Assembly (NCBI RefSeq): GCF_030124175.1
Contig: NZ_JASKMT010000007.1
Location: 62,001-126,000 of the forward strand
Reading direction: 5' to 3'
DNA from: Streptomyces sp. 549
Lineage (GTDB): Bacteria; Actinomycetota; Actinomycetes; Streptomycetales; Streptomycetaceae
DNA: 64,000 nucleotides
Below are positions 15,269 through 24,366 of this stretch, piece after piece (positions within the stretch are counted from its first letter, which is position 1; each line of letters starts with the position of its first letter). The notes beneath the pieces are model-generated. The model saw nothing but the letters and a program-made list of their open reading frames with translations, searched no databases and was not told the origin of the DNA. A program made the position numbers and the translations under genes.

Positions 15269-18200
15269 CGGTTGGCTTCCTCACCAGGGGGTTGGGACTT
15301 GTCCAGACGGGTGCGCGGCTGCGGCACGGTCGCCGGTTCGGGCGCCGCACCGGGCGGCGGCGGGGGCGCCACCGGACGGGTCGCGCCGCGGTGTGCGTGC
15401 TGCGGTGCGGACGACTCCTCCCGGACCGGTGCGGTGACCAGGGCCGCCACCAGCGCCACCAGCGCCAGCGCCTGGGCCAGGTGCCCGAAGGCGCCCGTAC
15501 CCTCGGCGAACCCGGACGTGGCGCCCAGCGCCGCGACCACACCGGCGCCGAGCATGCCGGCCAGTGCGATCGGCGGCAGCAGCGTCGGCCGCCACCAGGC
15601 CACCAGGGCCAGCACCGGCACGACCAGGGCGAACGGCCCCGACACCACGATCATGACCGCGGTGAGCGCCACCGTGCCCAGCACCCAGCCAGGCGCGGGC
15701 GGCTGCTGCTCACCCATCGGGGTGCCGGAGCGGCGTCCGAGCAGGGCCAGTACGGCCAGCGCGACGATGCCGAGGAGTCCTGCCACCATCCCGCCCTTGT
15801 ACCAGGTGGCGGGCGTGTACTCCAGAGCCACGGTGCCGCCCGCTCCCTCGGGGATGAGGAAGCCCTGCTGCCAGCCGTCGAGCCGCAGCGAGGTCAGCTC
15901 CTTGCCGTCCAGCGTCGCCTTCCAGCCGCGGTTGGCGTTCATGTGGGTCCGCAGGTACGAGGCCTGGCCCTCGCCGACCTGGACCGAGCGGGAGTCGCCG
16001 GCCCAGTCGCGGGCGGTGACCGACCGCTTGGCGCCCGTGGCCTGCGGCGCGGTGTCGCCGCGGGTGAGGGTGATGTCGGTGATCGCCAGCGGACCGGCGC
16101 CGCCGGCCTCCACGATCTGGTCCCCGGCCTCCAGCTCGACGCTGCCGTTCCGCTCGTCGCCGGCGCACAGCTCGACGTCGACCGGGCGGCGCTCCGTCAG
16201 GTCGCGGACCGAGCCCGAGACCTTGGTGGCGTGCATCGTGCCGTTGACCGCGATCGCCGGGCCCTCACCGCAGGCCAGCTCGAAGGTGCGGCCCGCGGGC
16301 GGCGGGCCGACCCGGAACTCCTCCAGGGCGGGCAGGTAGATCTCGTTGAGACCGACCGGCAGCTGCAGGTCCTCACCCGCGAGCGGGTTGTGCAGGGTGC
16401 GCGGCGCCGTCTTGGTGATGGTGAGCGTCAGCTCGTCCGTCTCCATGGCCTCGAAGCGCGCCCAGCCGTTGTTGTCGACGGCGGTGGTGACCGCGCCGTC
16501 CGGCGAGGTGATCTGCACCTCGGCCGGGCGGGCGGAGATGCCGCCGGCGCCGGAGAGCACCATCGAGGAGATCTCGCGCTTCTCCGGCCACTTCAGGTGG
16601 ATGACGGGCCGGTCCCCGGCGATCCACGCCGTGGTCAGGTCGCCGTCCACCAGGTTGCGGGCGCTCAGCGAGGTCCCGGTGGGGCTGGTGGACTCCGCCG
16701 ACGCCGTGATGCGGTCCCGCGATCCGGGAGCGACCTGGTCCAGCAGCTCGTCCAGGGCCCGGCCCGGCACCGGCAGCGCGCTGGCGGTCAGCGCGTGCTC
16801 GCCGTCGTTGGAGGTGCGGAACTTGCGGTGCAGCCCGGACTCCGCGCCGACCGGCTCCAGACCGCCGGGGTCGGCGGTGCGGTGCAGGGAGTAGACCTCC
16901 GCGTCGGTGGCGGTGTCCGGAGCGTCGTTCGGCAGCGTCAGCAGCCGGGTGACCTGCACGTCCGGGATCTCGATCTCGGAGAAGCCGGCGCCGGTGAGTC
17001 CGGGCCGCCCCTCCTGGGAGCCGGTGATGGTCAGCTTCAGCCACTTCGCCTCGCCGCGCGGCGCCTTGACGCGCTGCGAGGTGGCCTCGGCCTGGAGCGT
17101 GCTCTCGGTGCGGCCCTGGTCGGTCTCGACGCGGACCGAGGTCGGCGCCGGGCGGAGCCCGTCACTGGCCAGCGGGGTGACGTCGATGGTGCCGGGGATG
17201 TCCGTCGGCTCGTCGAACTCGATGCGCAGCCACTCGCCGGTGCTGTCGCCCGTGCTGCCCTCGGCCCAGGCCGTGTCGGGGTCGCCGTCGAAGGCGTTGA
17301 CCGGGTCGAAGCCGGGCAGGTGGAACAGCCAGTTGCCGCTGCTGGAGGCGGTCACCGACTTGGCGCCGCGCAGCGTGGCGACCGTCTGGTGGCGGGTGCC
17401 GTCGACGGGCAGGATCTGCTTGGGCTCCGCGCCGGGGTTCTGCGCGCTGCCGGTGTGGTTCCGCTCCTTCGCCGTGTAGGTGTACGAGGTGTTGTTGTTG
17501 ACCAGCCCGAAGCGGGTGTCCGCCCGGCGCAGGCCGTCCGCGGTGACCCGCAACGGCGGCGCGTCGAGCCCGGGGTGGGCGTCCCCGGTGAGGATCGCGG
17601 CGCGCTCCCGGAACGAGGGGTCGGCCGAGAGCTGCAGCAGCGCCTCCGGTCCGCCGCTGACCTGCGCGGTGTCAGCGACGGGCTGCACGGCGACGCTGCC
17701 CGGGCGGGCGGCGTTGTCCGGCTCGTAGATCTCCACGGCGCGCTGCCGCGGGTAGAAGCCCTGGATCTCCACGGGCGTGTTGGGGGCGATGCGGCCACCG
17801 GTCGTCAGCGGGCCGAAGCCCTCCACCTTCCGGTACCCGGAGGCCTCCAGCGTGCGCTTGACGATCTGCGGCGGCACGTAGCCCAGCTGGTCCGGGTCGA
17901 GGTCGTTGCGGACCACGACGTGGTACAGGCCGGCCCGGCCGAGGAAGTCGGCGAGTCCGGGCACCTCCCCGCCGCTCATCAGGGCCTGCTCGACCGCGTC
18001 GAGCGCCCGGCGCTCACCGGGAGTGCCGAACGGCACGTAGTCGCGCTGCGCCCAGGGCGAGTCGGCGAGCACGTGCAGCGGCTGGTCGATGGGCGAGCCC
18101 CAGGTGTAGATGCCGTGCGCGGTGGCCGGCACGACCAGCGCGCGGGTGCGGGGCGAGTTGTCCGCGAGCCAGTCCGCGGTCTGCTCCCAGTGCTTGGGCA

Positions 18201-19515
18201 GTGCCTTGAAGGCACCGGGCTGGAGCACCGCGCCGGTGATGTAGGGCAGGGCCAGCGCCGGCAGCACCAGCACCGCGGCGAGCACCGGCACGAAGCGCCG
18301 TGCGCGGGCCGGGCCGACGCCGTGCGGGCCGCTGCCTCGGGCCAGCAGGTGCGCCAGGCCGAGGGCCAGCGCCAGGGCCAGTCCGGGCTGGAACTTGTAG
18401 ATGTTGCGGAACGGCTTCAGCCATCCGTTCAGCCAGCCCTGGAAGCCCTCGGCGAAGGGGGCGCCCAGCGCACCGCCGTAACCGGCGAGCATGACGAGGC
18501 TGACGACGAGGGCGGTCAGGACCAGCCAGCGACGCTCGGGCATGTCCCGGCGAGCCAGACCGGCCAGGCCGAGCGCGGCGGCCAGCGCGCTGCCGAGCAC
18601 CGCGAGTACCGAGGTGGCCATCATCCAGCCGGCGGGCAGCCACGCCTCACCGAAGTTGAGGTACGCCACCCAGTTGCCGGCGCCGCGCAGCATCTCCGCG
18701 GCGGACATGGTGCTGGTGGTGTTGATGGCCTGCTCGACGTACGGCATGAAGTCCTCGCCGTACGAGCCGAGCAGCAGCAGCGGGACGACCCACCACAGGG
18801 TGGCAAGGATGACGCCCGGCACCCACCACACCAGCAGGCCGGTGCGTCGGGAGCCGGTGCGGCTGAGGATGTAGAGGCCGGCCGGCAGGAGGGCGGCCAG
18901 CGTGGAGGCGGCGTTGACGCCGCCCATGAAGGGGATGACGAGGGCCGAGCGGATCGCCGCGGACCGGGCGGACAGCGTCGCCGAGGCGAGCGGCAGCAGC
19001 ACCCAGGGCAGCACCGCGCCGGGCAGCGCGCCGGCCGAGGTGGAGCCGACGATGATGGTGAAGGTCGGCCACAGCGCGTAGGCCGCCGCACCCAGCAGGC
19101 GGGTACCGGGCGAACCGACGCGCAGGCGTTCGGCGAGCCTCAGCGCGCCCCAGAAGGCAGCCGCCACGACGAGCGACACCCACAGGCGCTCGGCCAGCCA
19201 GACGGGTATCTGGAGCAGGTCGGCCAGGGCGTAGAACGGCAGCATCGGGAAGACGTAGCCGATGTACTGGTCGGCGATGCCGCCGAAGCCGGCGCCGTCG
19301 GACCACAGCTGGCCCAGGTCTCCGAGGAACTTCCACGGGTCGGTGGCGACACCGAGCTTGGTCTCGAAGGTCATGTTGCCGGGAGCGGCGATGACAAAGG
19401 CGAGGAGAACCGCGGCGTAGAAGCCGAACAGCCAGCGTCGGCTGCGGGGTTTCTCCTCCGATTCCGGCTCCGGGCCGTCGCCTCTCAGGTGGAGCGTGGA
19501 ATCAGTCGTCGACAT
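15265..19515 (-). CDS. AftD-like alpha-(1->3)-arabinofuranosyltransferase family protein
   Basis: A 1416-residue membrane protein. After a short cytosolic start (MSTTDSTLHLRGDG), residues 30-470 hold about 10 membrane segments of the GT-C fold. A large extracytosolic part follows (about 480-1270), including discoidin-like carbohydrate-binding modules (for example NAFDGDPDTAWAEG, around 735-850; another near 960-1060). The last 130 residues return to the membrane, and the tail is Pro-rich. This matches the DUF3367/AftD family of mycobacteria, which adds branching arabinose from decaprenyl-phosphoarabinose. ATG at 19515 is 14 bases inside the preceding methyltransferase. The donor and acceptor in this organism are unknown. 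Confidence 0.85.
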   Translation of the reverse strand: MSTTDSTLHLRGDGPEPESEEKPRSRRWLFGFYAAVLLAFVIAAPGNMTFETKLGVATDPWKFLGDLGQLWSDGAGFGGIADQYIGYVFPMLPFYALADLLQIPVWLAERLWVSLVVAAAFWGALRLAERLRVGSPGTRLLGAAAYALWPTFTIIVGSTSAGALPGAVLPWVLLPLASATLSARSAAIRSALVIPFMGGVNAASTLAALLPAGLYILSRTGSRRTGLLVWWVPGVILATLWWVVPLLLLGSYGEDFMPYVEQAINTTSTMSAAEMLRGAGNWVAYLNFGEAWLPAGWMMATSVLAVLGSALAAALGLAGLARRDMPERRWLVLTALVVSLVMLAGYGGALGAPFAEGFQGWLNGWLKPFRNIYKFQPGLALALALGLAHLLARGSGPHGVGPARARRFVPVLAAVLVLPALALPYITGAVLQPGAFKALPKHWEQTADWLADNSPRTRALVVPATAHGIYTWGSPIDQPLHVLADSPWAQRDYVPFGTPGERRALDAVEQALMSGGEVPGLADFLGRAGLYHVVVRNDLDPDQLGYVPPQIVKRTLEASGYRKVEGFGPLTTGGRIAPNTPVEIQGFYPRQRAVEIYEPDNAARPGSVAVQPVADTAQVSGGPEALLQLSADPSFRERAAILTGDAHPGLDAPPLRVTADGLRRADTRFGLVNNNTSYTYTAKERNHTGSAQNPGAEPKQILPVDGTRHQTVATLRGAKSVTASSSGNWLFHLPGFDPVNAFDGDPDTAWAEGSTGDSTGEWLRIEFDEPTDIPGTIDVTPLASDGLRPAPTSVRVETDQGRTESTLQAEATSQRVKAPRGEAKWLKLTITGSQEGRPGLTGAGFSEIEIPDVQVTRLLTLPNDAPDTATDAEVYSLHRTADPGGLEPVGAESGLHRKFRTSNDGEHALTASALPVPGRALDELLDQVAPGSRDRITASAESTSPTGTSLSARNLVDGDLTTAWIAGDRPVIHLKWPEKREISSMVLSGAGGISARPAEVQITSPDGAVTTAVDNNGWARFEAMETDELTLTITKTAPRTLHNPLAGEDLQLPVGLNEIYLPALEEFRVGPPPAGRTFELACGEGPAIAVNGTMHATKVSGSVRDLTERRPVDVELCAGDERNGSVELEAGDQIVEAGGAGPLAITDITLTRGDTAPQATGAKRSVTARDWAGDSRSVQVGEGQASYLRTHMNANRGWKATLDGKELTSLRLDGWQQGFLIPEGAGGTVALEYTPATWYKGGMVAGLLGIVALAVLALLGRRSGTPMGEQQPPAPGWVLGTVALTAVMIVVSGPFALVVPVLALVAWWRPTLLPPIALAGMLGAGVVAALGATSGFAEGTGAFGHLAQALALVALVAALVTAPVREESSAPQHAHRGATRPVAPPPPPGAAPEPATVPQPRTRLDKSQPPGEEANR

Positions 19516-20239
19516 GGGGACACCGCCGGAGAATGAGGAGGAGGTTCCAGGTGGCGATTTCGCGCAGCCCCGGGACACGGGTGATGGCACCGGTCAGGAA
19601 CGGCCAGTAGCGGGAACGGGCCGAGACGATCTCGACGTCGTCGCGTCCCCTGACGTGGCGCAGTGTGGGACCGATGTGCACGGCGAACAGGTTCTCGCCG
19701 AGGGTGTGCTTGGCCTCCTGGCCGTGGCGCCGCCGGTAGCGCGCCCGGGCCCGGTCGTGGCCGAGGTAGTGCCAGGGGGCGGTTTCGTGACCGCCCCAGG
19801 GGGAGTACCAGTTGGTGAAGGCGACGTAGATCAGCCCGCCGGGGCGGGTGACACGCACCATCTCGCTGAGGAACGTCTGCGGGTCGGCGACGTGCTCCAG
19901 CACGTTGGAGGAGAAGCAGACATCCGCGGCGCCGTCGGCGACGGGCAGCAGGTAGCCGTCGGCGAGCACGGCGCCCTCGGGGCGCCTGCCGCCGGCGTGC
20001 AGTTCGCGGAGGTCGGGTTCGAAGAGGTAGCTGTGCGCGCCGCGGCGGCGGAACTCCTCGGTGAAGTGCCCGCTGCCGCCGCCGACGTCGACCACGGTCG
20101 CGCCGCGCAGCGGTGTGTACCGCTCGACCTGTGAGGCGGCGTCCCTGGCAAGCATGCCGTAGGCCACCTCGGGGTCGTTCTGCTCGTTGAGAAAGGCCCG
20201 GAACAGCGAGACCGATCTGCGGATGGACGGGTCTTTCAC
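19502..20239 (-). CDS. Class I SAM-dependent methyltransferase (Rv0224c-like)
   Basis: A 245-residue methyltransferase with VVDVGGGSGHFTEEF (SAM loop), SYLFEPD, and CFSSNVLEHVADPQTFLSEM. Residues after 140 (YVAFTNWYSPWGGHETAPWH) are characteristic of the actinobacterial group that includes Rv0224c, as I recall it. GTG at 20239 opens it 10 bases after the glycosyltransferase stop; its end overlaps the AftD-like start by 14 bases. It probably methylates a lipid-linked or polymeric sugar made by its neighbours (inference). Confidence 0.85.
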   Translation of the reverse strand: MKDPSIRRSVSLFRAFLNEQNDPEVAYGMLARDAASQVERYTPLRGATVVDVGGGSGHFTEEFRRRGAHSYLFEPDLRELHAGGRRPEGAVLADGYLLPVADGAADVCFSSNVLEHVADPQTFLSEMVRVTRPGGLIYVAFTNWYSPWGGHETAPWHYLGHDRARARYRRRHGQEAKHTLGENLFAVHIGPTLRHVRGRDDVEIVSARSRYWPFLTGAITRVPGLREIATWNLLLILRRCPHVDD

Positions 20240-20249
20240 GTGCTGCGGT

Positions 20250-21458
20250 TCACCCCCTGCCCGCTGGACGGGTCGCGGCGGCGAACGCCTCCGCGGCCAC
20301 CGCGCGGAACCCCTGGACCGTGTTCGACCAGCGGAAGCTCTCCGCGCGAGTGCGGGCCGCGCGGCCCATCGCGCCGCGGCGCTCCGCGGACAGGGCGAGC
20401 GTGCACCAGGCGGCGGCGAAGGAACTCTCGCCGCGGGCCAGCAGCCCGGTGGAGCCGTGCTCGATCGAGTCGCGCAGGCCGGGTATGTCGAAGCCGACGG
20501 CGGGTGTGCCGCGTGCGGCGGCCTCCATCACCACCAGGCCCCACCCCTCGACCATCGAGGGGTGCAGCAGCAGCCACGCCTCACACAGCAGGCGGTGCTT
20601 CTCCGCCTCGCTGACGTGCCCGGCGAAGGTGACGCCGGGTCCGGCCATGGCTTCCAGCCGGGCGCGTTCGGGCCCGTCGCCGACGATGACCAGCCGGCCG
20701 CCGGTGACCGGGCGGACCCGCTCCCACAGCCGGAGCAGCAGGTCGATGCGCTTGTACTCCACCAGGCGCCCCATGGCGAGGAACACCGGTTCGGCGGAGG
20801 TCGGCGCGAGCTGGCCGGGGTCCTCCACCCCGTTGTGCACGATGCGGATCTGCTCGTCGGGCACGCCGAGGTTGCTCAGCGCGTCCGCGGTCGAGCCGGA
20901 CACGGCCACCATCAGGTTGCCGCGGTGGGTTCCGGCCAGGGCCCAGTGCTCCAGGCGGCGTCCCAGCCGGGCGGCGGGACCGGGGTAGCGCATGCCCCAC
21001 AGGTCGGTGTGCACGTGGTTGACGAGGCACAGAGTGGGACCGCGGTGCCACAGCGGCGCCAGGTAGGGCATGCCGTTGCAGACCTCGACCAGCAGGTCGC
21101 AGTCCCCGACCTGCCGCGTGAGGGCGCGGCGGGCACGGAGGAAGTGGCCGGCGTCGCCGCCGGCGGAGACCACCCGGTAGTCCCGGTAGGCCGCCGGGCC
21201 GCCGCACAGCAGCGTGACCTGGTGGCCGTGGTCGGTGAGACCCGCGGCGATCCGGTCGATGAGCAGTTCGGAGCCGCCGGCGGCCGGATTGCCCAGGTCG
21301 CGCCGGGCGAGGAAGACGATCCTGCGCGGCGCGGCCGGGGAGCCGGAGGAGGCGGGGGAATGGTGGAGGACGGACTCGGAGCCGCCGGCCTCGGCGGAGC
21401 GCCGCGGCGCCGGAGCAGCCGCTGCACGGGCGGCAACCGGTGGTACGTGCTGGGGCAT
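20250..21458 (-). CDS. GT4-family glycosyltransferase
   Basis: A 402-residue GT-B enzyme. Following a disordered 45-residue N-terminus, IVFLARRDLGNPAAGGSELL begins the acceptor domain; the donor-sugar domain has FLAMGRLVEYKRIDLLL and the E-x7-E motif in MVEGWGLVVMEAAARGTPAVG. It should transfer a nucleotide-sugar residue onto a lipid or glycan acceptor at the inner membrane face. ATG at 21458. It precedes the methyltransferase by 10 bases and follows the DUF3068 gene after 140 bases, matching the Rv0225-Rv0224c pairing of mycobacteria (from memory). Confidence 0.88.
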   Translation of the reverse strand: MPQHVPPVAARAAAAPAPRRSAEAGGSESVLHHSPASSGSPAAPRRIVFLARRDLGNPAAGGSELLIDRIAAGLTDHGHQVTLLCGGPAAYRDYRVVSAGGDAGHFLRARRALTRQVGDCDLLVEVCNGMPYLAPLWHRGPTLCLVNHVHTDLWGMRYPGPAARLGRRLEHWALAGTHRGNLMVAVSGSTADALSNLGVPDEQIRIVHNGVEDPGQLAPTSAEPVFLAMGRLVEYKRIDLLLRLWERVRPVTGGRLVIVGDGPERARLEAMAGPGVTFAGHVSEAEKHRLLCEAWLLLHPSMVEGWGLVVMEAAARGTPAVGFDIPGLRDSIEHGSTGLLARGESSFAAAWCTLALSAERRGAMGRAARTRAESFRWSNTVQGFRAVAAEAFAAATRPAGRG

Positions 21459-21598
21459 CGGTGCTCCAACTCGTCTGAGGGTGAGCGGGGTGGGCTGTGT
21501 GGCGGAGCGGGAGCCGGGGGCGCGGCTGGTATGGAACGCTCAGTTTTCGCCGCGGTCGACGATCGGGCTACTCACCGAGGTGACAATTTGCCCTCGAC

Positions 21599-22576
21599 TT
21601 ACTGGCGAGTCTCATCATCGCGGCGAGCTTCCGTGTCGCGGGAGCGTCCCCGGGCGACGAGTACCGCGCCGACTCCGGCCAGAAGCAGACCGGCGATACC
21701 ACCGGCGGCCGGCACGGTCTCGCCGACCAGCTCCAGCCGCTTGCTGTCCGCCGAGGCCAGGTCCACCTGGGTGCGCTGCGTCTTGGTGTCGAACGACAGT
21801 CGCTTGCTCTCCAGCAGCACCACCGCGTCCTTGTCGCTGCCGGGTGCGCGCAGGGTCAGACGCGGGCCGATCGACGCCTTGAGGATGCGGCCGGTGCGCT
21901 CGTCGACGATCAGCTCGACGCCGGAGTTCGCGTACCACTCCTCGGCGTTCACCTGGGGGCGGTCCGGCAGGCCGACCAGCCGGCCGGGCACCTGGCGCGA
22001 ACCGGACCGGGTGGGCTCGACGCTGCCCGTGAAGCGCATGCCCTCGTAGCCCTGGACCTTCGCCCGGTCCTGGTAGCGGAGCGGCACGGTGTCCTTCAGC
22101 GTGCCGTCCCACCAGCGGTAACTCTTCTCCTCCACGCCGAAGGGGAACTTCAGGTAGGCGTCGCCCTGGAACCGGCGGGGCGCCTCGTCGCAGCAGTGGA
22201 CCGGCTTGTTGGTCGCTCGGTCGGTGACCCAGCGCTCGGTGGTCCACAGGAACGACCGGCGCGGGTCCCCGTGCGGCAGCGTCTCGGGGTTGTCGATCGT
22301 CGTCGACACGTCCCAGACCGCGACGTCGTTCTTCTCGCTCTCCGAGACGTTGCCCAGGACGCGGCGCGTGATGGTCAGGCTCTGGTCGTCCTTCGTCTCC
22401 AGGGCGGCCTGGTCGAAGTACCGGCCCTTGCCGGTGAAGACGGTCGTGGTGTCGATGTCGATGGGTGTGCGTTTGGCTCTGGGTTCCACGTACCAGGCCA
22501 GCATCGGGGCCAGGACCAGCAGAAACACGCCGAATCCCAGGAGGATCAGCGACAGTGGAGAGGCGGAACGGCGCAT
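21599..22576 (-). CDS. DUF3068 membrane-anchored protein
   Basis: A 325-residue protein with an N-terminal membrane segment (LSLILLGFGVFLLVLAPML, about 8-27), a large extracytosolic domain containing paired cysteines in PVHCCDEAP, and a second hydrophobic segment near 290-310. This layout and sequence match DUF3068, the group related to corynebacterial PorA-type annotation and Rv0227c. ATG at 22576 follows GGGAG. Function is unknown; it heads the glycan operon and may be a periplasm-facing partner of the AftD-like enzyme. Confidence 0.82.
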   Translation of the reverse strand: MRRSASPLSLILLGFGVFLLVLAPMLAWYVEPRAKRTPIDIDTTTVFTGKGRYFDQAALETKDDQSLTITRRVLGNVSESEKNDVAVWDVSTTIDNPETLPHGDPRRSFLWTTERWVTDRATNKPVHCCDEAPRRFQGDAYLKFPFGVEEKSYRWWDGTLKDTVPLRYQDRAKVQGYEGMRFTGSVEPTRSGSRQVPGRLVGLPDRPQVNAEEWYANSGVELIVDERTGRILKASIGPRLTLRAPGSDKDAVVLLESKRLSFDTKTQRTQVDLASADSKRLELVGETVPAAGGIAGLLLAGVGAVLVARGRSRDTEARRDDETRQ

Positions 22577-22765
22577 GCGGGTGCTCCCGGGTGATGGTGG
22601 TGCGCGTTCATACAACAAATGAAGACAGTCGGTAACACCTGTCTGGGCCGGTGACCGTAGGCGAACTCTTGACAGCACGTCAATGCCCTTCCACACTCAG
22701 CAGACGAACTGGTGTCGGGGGCGACTGCTGGTGCCGTGCATCCGTGCAGAGAGGTCCGCAGCACC

Positions 22766-22984
22766 ATGCCCAGACTCCTCGCAGCCGCTCTGACCTGCCT
22801 CGCCGCGGCGCTTCTCGCGGTGGGGACGGCGTTCGGGGCGGTCGCTCTCCTCAACGCCTCCCCGGAGCAGCCCAACGTGCCGCTGGTCCACTTCCCCCAG
22901 CAGGGGGCGGACGACAGCGTTGACGGTGAAGCCTCCCCGGACGACTCGGCGGGAGGTTCGTCACCCGCCACCGACGAGGAGTGA
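22766..22984 (+). CDS. Small secreted or membrane protein, DUF2613-like
   Basis: A 72-residue protein. Residues 1-28 form one hydrophobic segment (MPRLLAAALTCLAAALL...), followed by PEQPNVPLVHF and an acidic Ser/Gly/Asp tail. The pattern fits DUF2613, of which mycobacterial Rv0236A, next to aftD, is a member (from memory). ATG at 22766 is preferred over the in-frame ATG at 22712, because GAGAGG precedes it and it starts directly with the membrane segment. It ends 2 bases before the PucR regulator, so the two are co-transcribed, divergently from the AftD operon. Confidence 0.7.
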   Translation: MPRLLAAALTCLAAALLAVGTAFGAVALLNASPEQPNVPLVHFPQQGADDSVDGEASPDDSAGGSSPATDEE

Positions 22985-22986
22985 TC

Positions 22987-24201
22987 ATGACCGTCACGGT
23001 GGACTCCGCCTGGCGGGACGTCCCGCCGGTCAGGGTGCGGACGTTCACCGAACGGGCCCGGAACGAGATCCCGGTGCTCGCGGAGGACATCCTGCGGGAG
23101 ATCCGCCGCGAGTACCCCACGCTTCCGGTGATCCTCGACGAGTCGGGCGAGCCGATGTCCCTCGTCGGCATCCGGCGGGCGCTGGAGCACTTCGTCGAGC
23201 ACCTCGCCACCGGCCTGGGCAGTCCCCACGTTCACCCGCCCGTCTTCCAGGAGTTCGGCCGGGGCGAACTGCTCCAGGGCCGCAGCCTCGACTCCCTCCA
23301 GGCCATCTACCGGCTCGGCGTGCGTCTGGCCTGGCGGCGGCTCGCGGAGATCGGGCAGCAGGCGCAGATCCCCGCGCCCGCCATGTACGAGCTGGCCGAG
23401 TCGGGGTTCCAGTACCTCGACGGGCTGGTCGCGGAGTCCGTCCGCGGCTACGCGGAGGCCGCCGCCCGGCAGGCGGGCGAGCGGCTGCGCCTCCAGCGGC
23501 GGCTGCTGGATCTGCTGCTCACCGAGCAGCACCGCGACGACAGCTCGCTGCAGACGATGCTCGCCGAGCGGGCCGCCCGGATCGGCTGGCCGCTGCCGGA
23601 GAGCCTGGCCGTCGCCGTGCTGGTCCGGCCGGCCCGCGAGTCGGTACCCCCCGCGGTGGGCCCCGACGTACTGCTCGACATGGAACGCGAGCAGCCGCTC
23701 ATGATCGTGCCCGACCCGGACGCGGCCGGCCGCGCCGAACTGCTGCGCCGGGCGACGGCCGGGTGGACGGGCGCCATCGGCCCGCCCGTGCCGCTGTCCG
23801 ACGCCGCGAAGTCGCTGCGCTGGGCGCAGTGCGCGGTCGCCCTGATGGAACACGGACAGCTGCCCGGCGGCGGCCTGCTGCACTGCACCGAGCACACCGA
23901 GGCGCTGGTGCTGCTGCCTCCGGCCGAACTCATCGACGACCTCGGCCGCCGGCTGCTCGCCCCCCTCGCCGACTGCGGCCCCACCCACTCCCGCCGCCTG
24001 GCCGAGACCCTGCTGGCCTGGCTGGAGACCCGTGGCGGCGCGCCCGAGGTCGCCAACCGGCTGGGCGTGCACCCGCAGACGGTCCGCTACCGGCTGCGGC
24101 AGATCAGGGAGCTGTGGGGCGACGGCATCGACGACCCCGACATGCGCTTCGCCATGGAGCTGGTGCTGCGCGCCAAGCGCCTGCGCGGCGAGCTGGGCTG
24201 A
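22987..24201 (+). CDS. PucR-family transcriptional regulator
   Basis: A 404-residue regulator. The N-terminal part (to about 190) is the all-helical sensor-like region, the middle a GGDEF-related CdaR domain, and the C-terminus the PucR helix-turn-helix (ETLLAWLETRGGAPEVANRL then GVHPQTVRYRLRQI). ATG at 22987 follows GAGGAG; an in-frame GTG at 22981 overlaps the preceding stop and is less likely. It is co-transcribed with the small DUF2613-like gene and divergent from the glycan operon, which makes that operon a possible target. Confidence 0.85.
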   Translation: MTVTVDSAWRDVPPVRVRTFTERARNEIPVLAEDILREIRREYPTLPVILDESGEPMSLVGIRRALEHFVEHLATGLGSPHVHPPVFQEFGRGELLQGRSLDSLQAIYRLGVRLAWRRLAEIGQQAQIPAPAMYELAESGFQYLDGLVAESVRGYAEAAARQAGERLRLQRRLLDLLLTEQHRDDSSLQTMLAERAARIGWPLPESLAVAVLVRPARESVPPAVGPDVLLDMEREQPLMIVPDPDAAGRAELLRRATAGWTGAIGPPVPLSDAAKSLRWAQCAVALMEHGQLPGGGLLHCTEHTEALVLLPPAELIDDLGRRLLAPLADCGPTHSRRLAETLLAWLETRGGAPEVANRLGVHPQTVRYRLRQIRELWGDGIDDPDMRFAMELVLRAKRLRGELG

Positions 24202-24286
24202 CCCGGCGCCGAGCCGGGCGTCCCCGCCGTCCCCCGCCCGCACGGCGCCGACCGTTGCCCGTACGTGACCGGCCCGGATACGCTGC

Positions 24287-24310
24287 GTTCGTCATACCGA
24301 TCAGCTTTCG
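24287..24310 (+). promoter_or_regulatory. Candidate IclR operator in its own leader
   Basis: The 24-base element starts GTTCG and has TTTCG 19 bases on. It matches the elements at 33222-33245 (17 of 24) and 35485-35508 (16 of 24) in bases and spacing. It lies 56 bases before the IclR start, as expected for autoregulation. Confidence 0.45.
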
Positions 24311-24366
24311 AGGTTTCGAACGCGGGGTCGGCCGGAAACGGCCCCCCGACGAGGGGAGGGCCGGCG

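Noticed and set aside
15292..19536. 1414-codon plus-strand frame over the AftD-like gene
   Set aside because: Translation is rich in Arg, Gln, Gly and Val, without membrane segments or motifs; the minus frame is a well-formed membrane protein.
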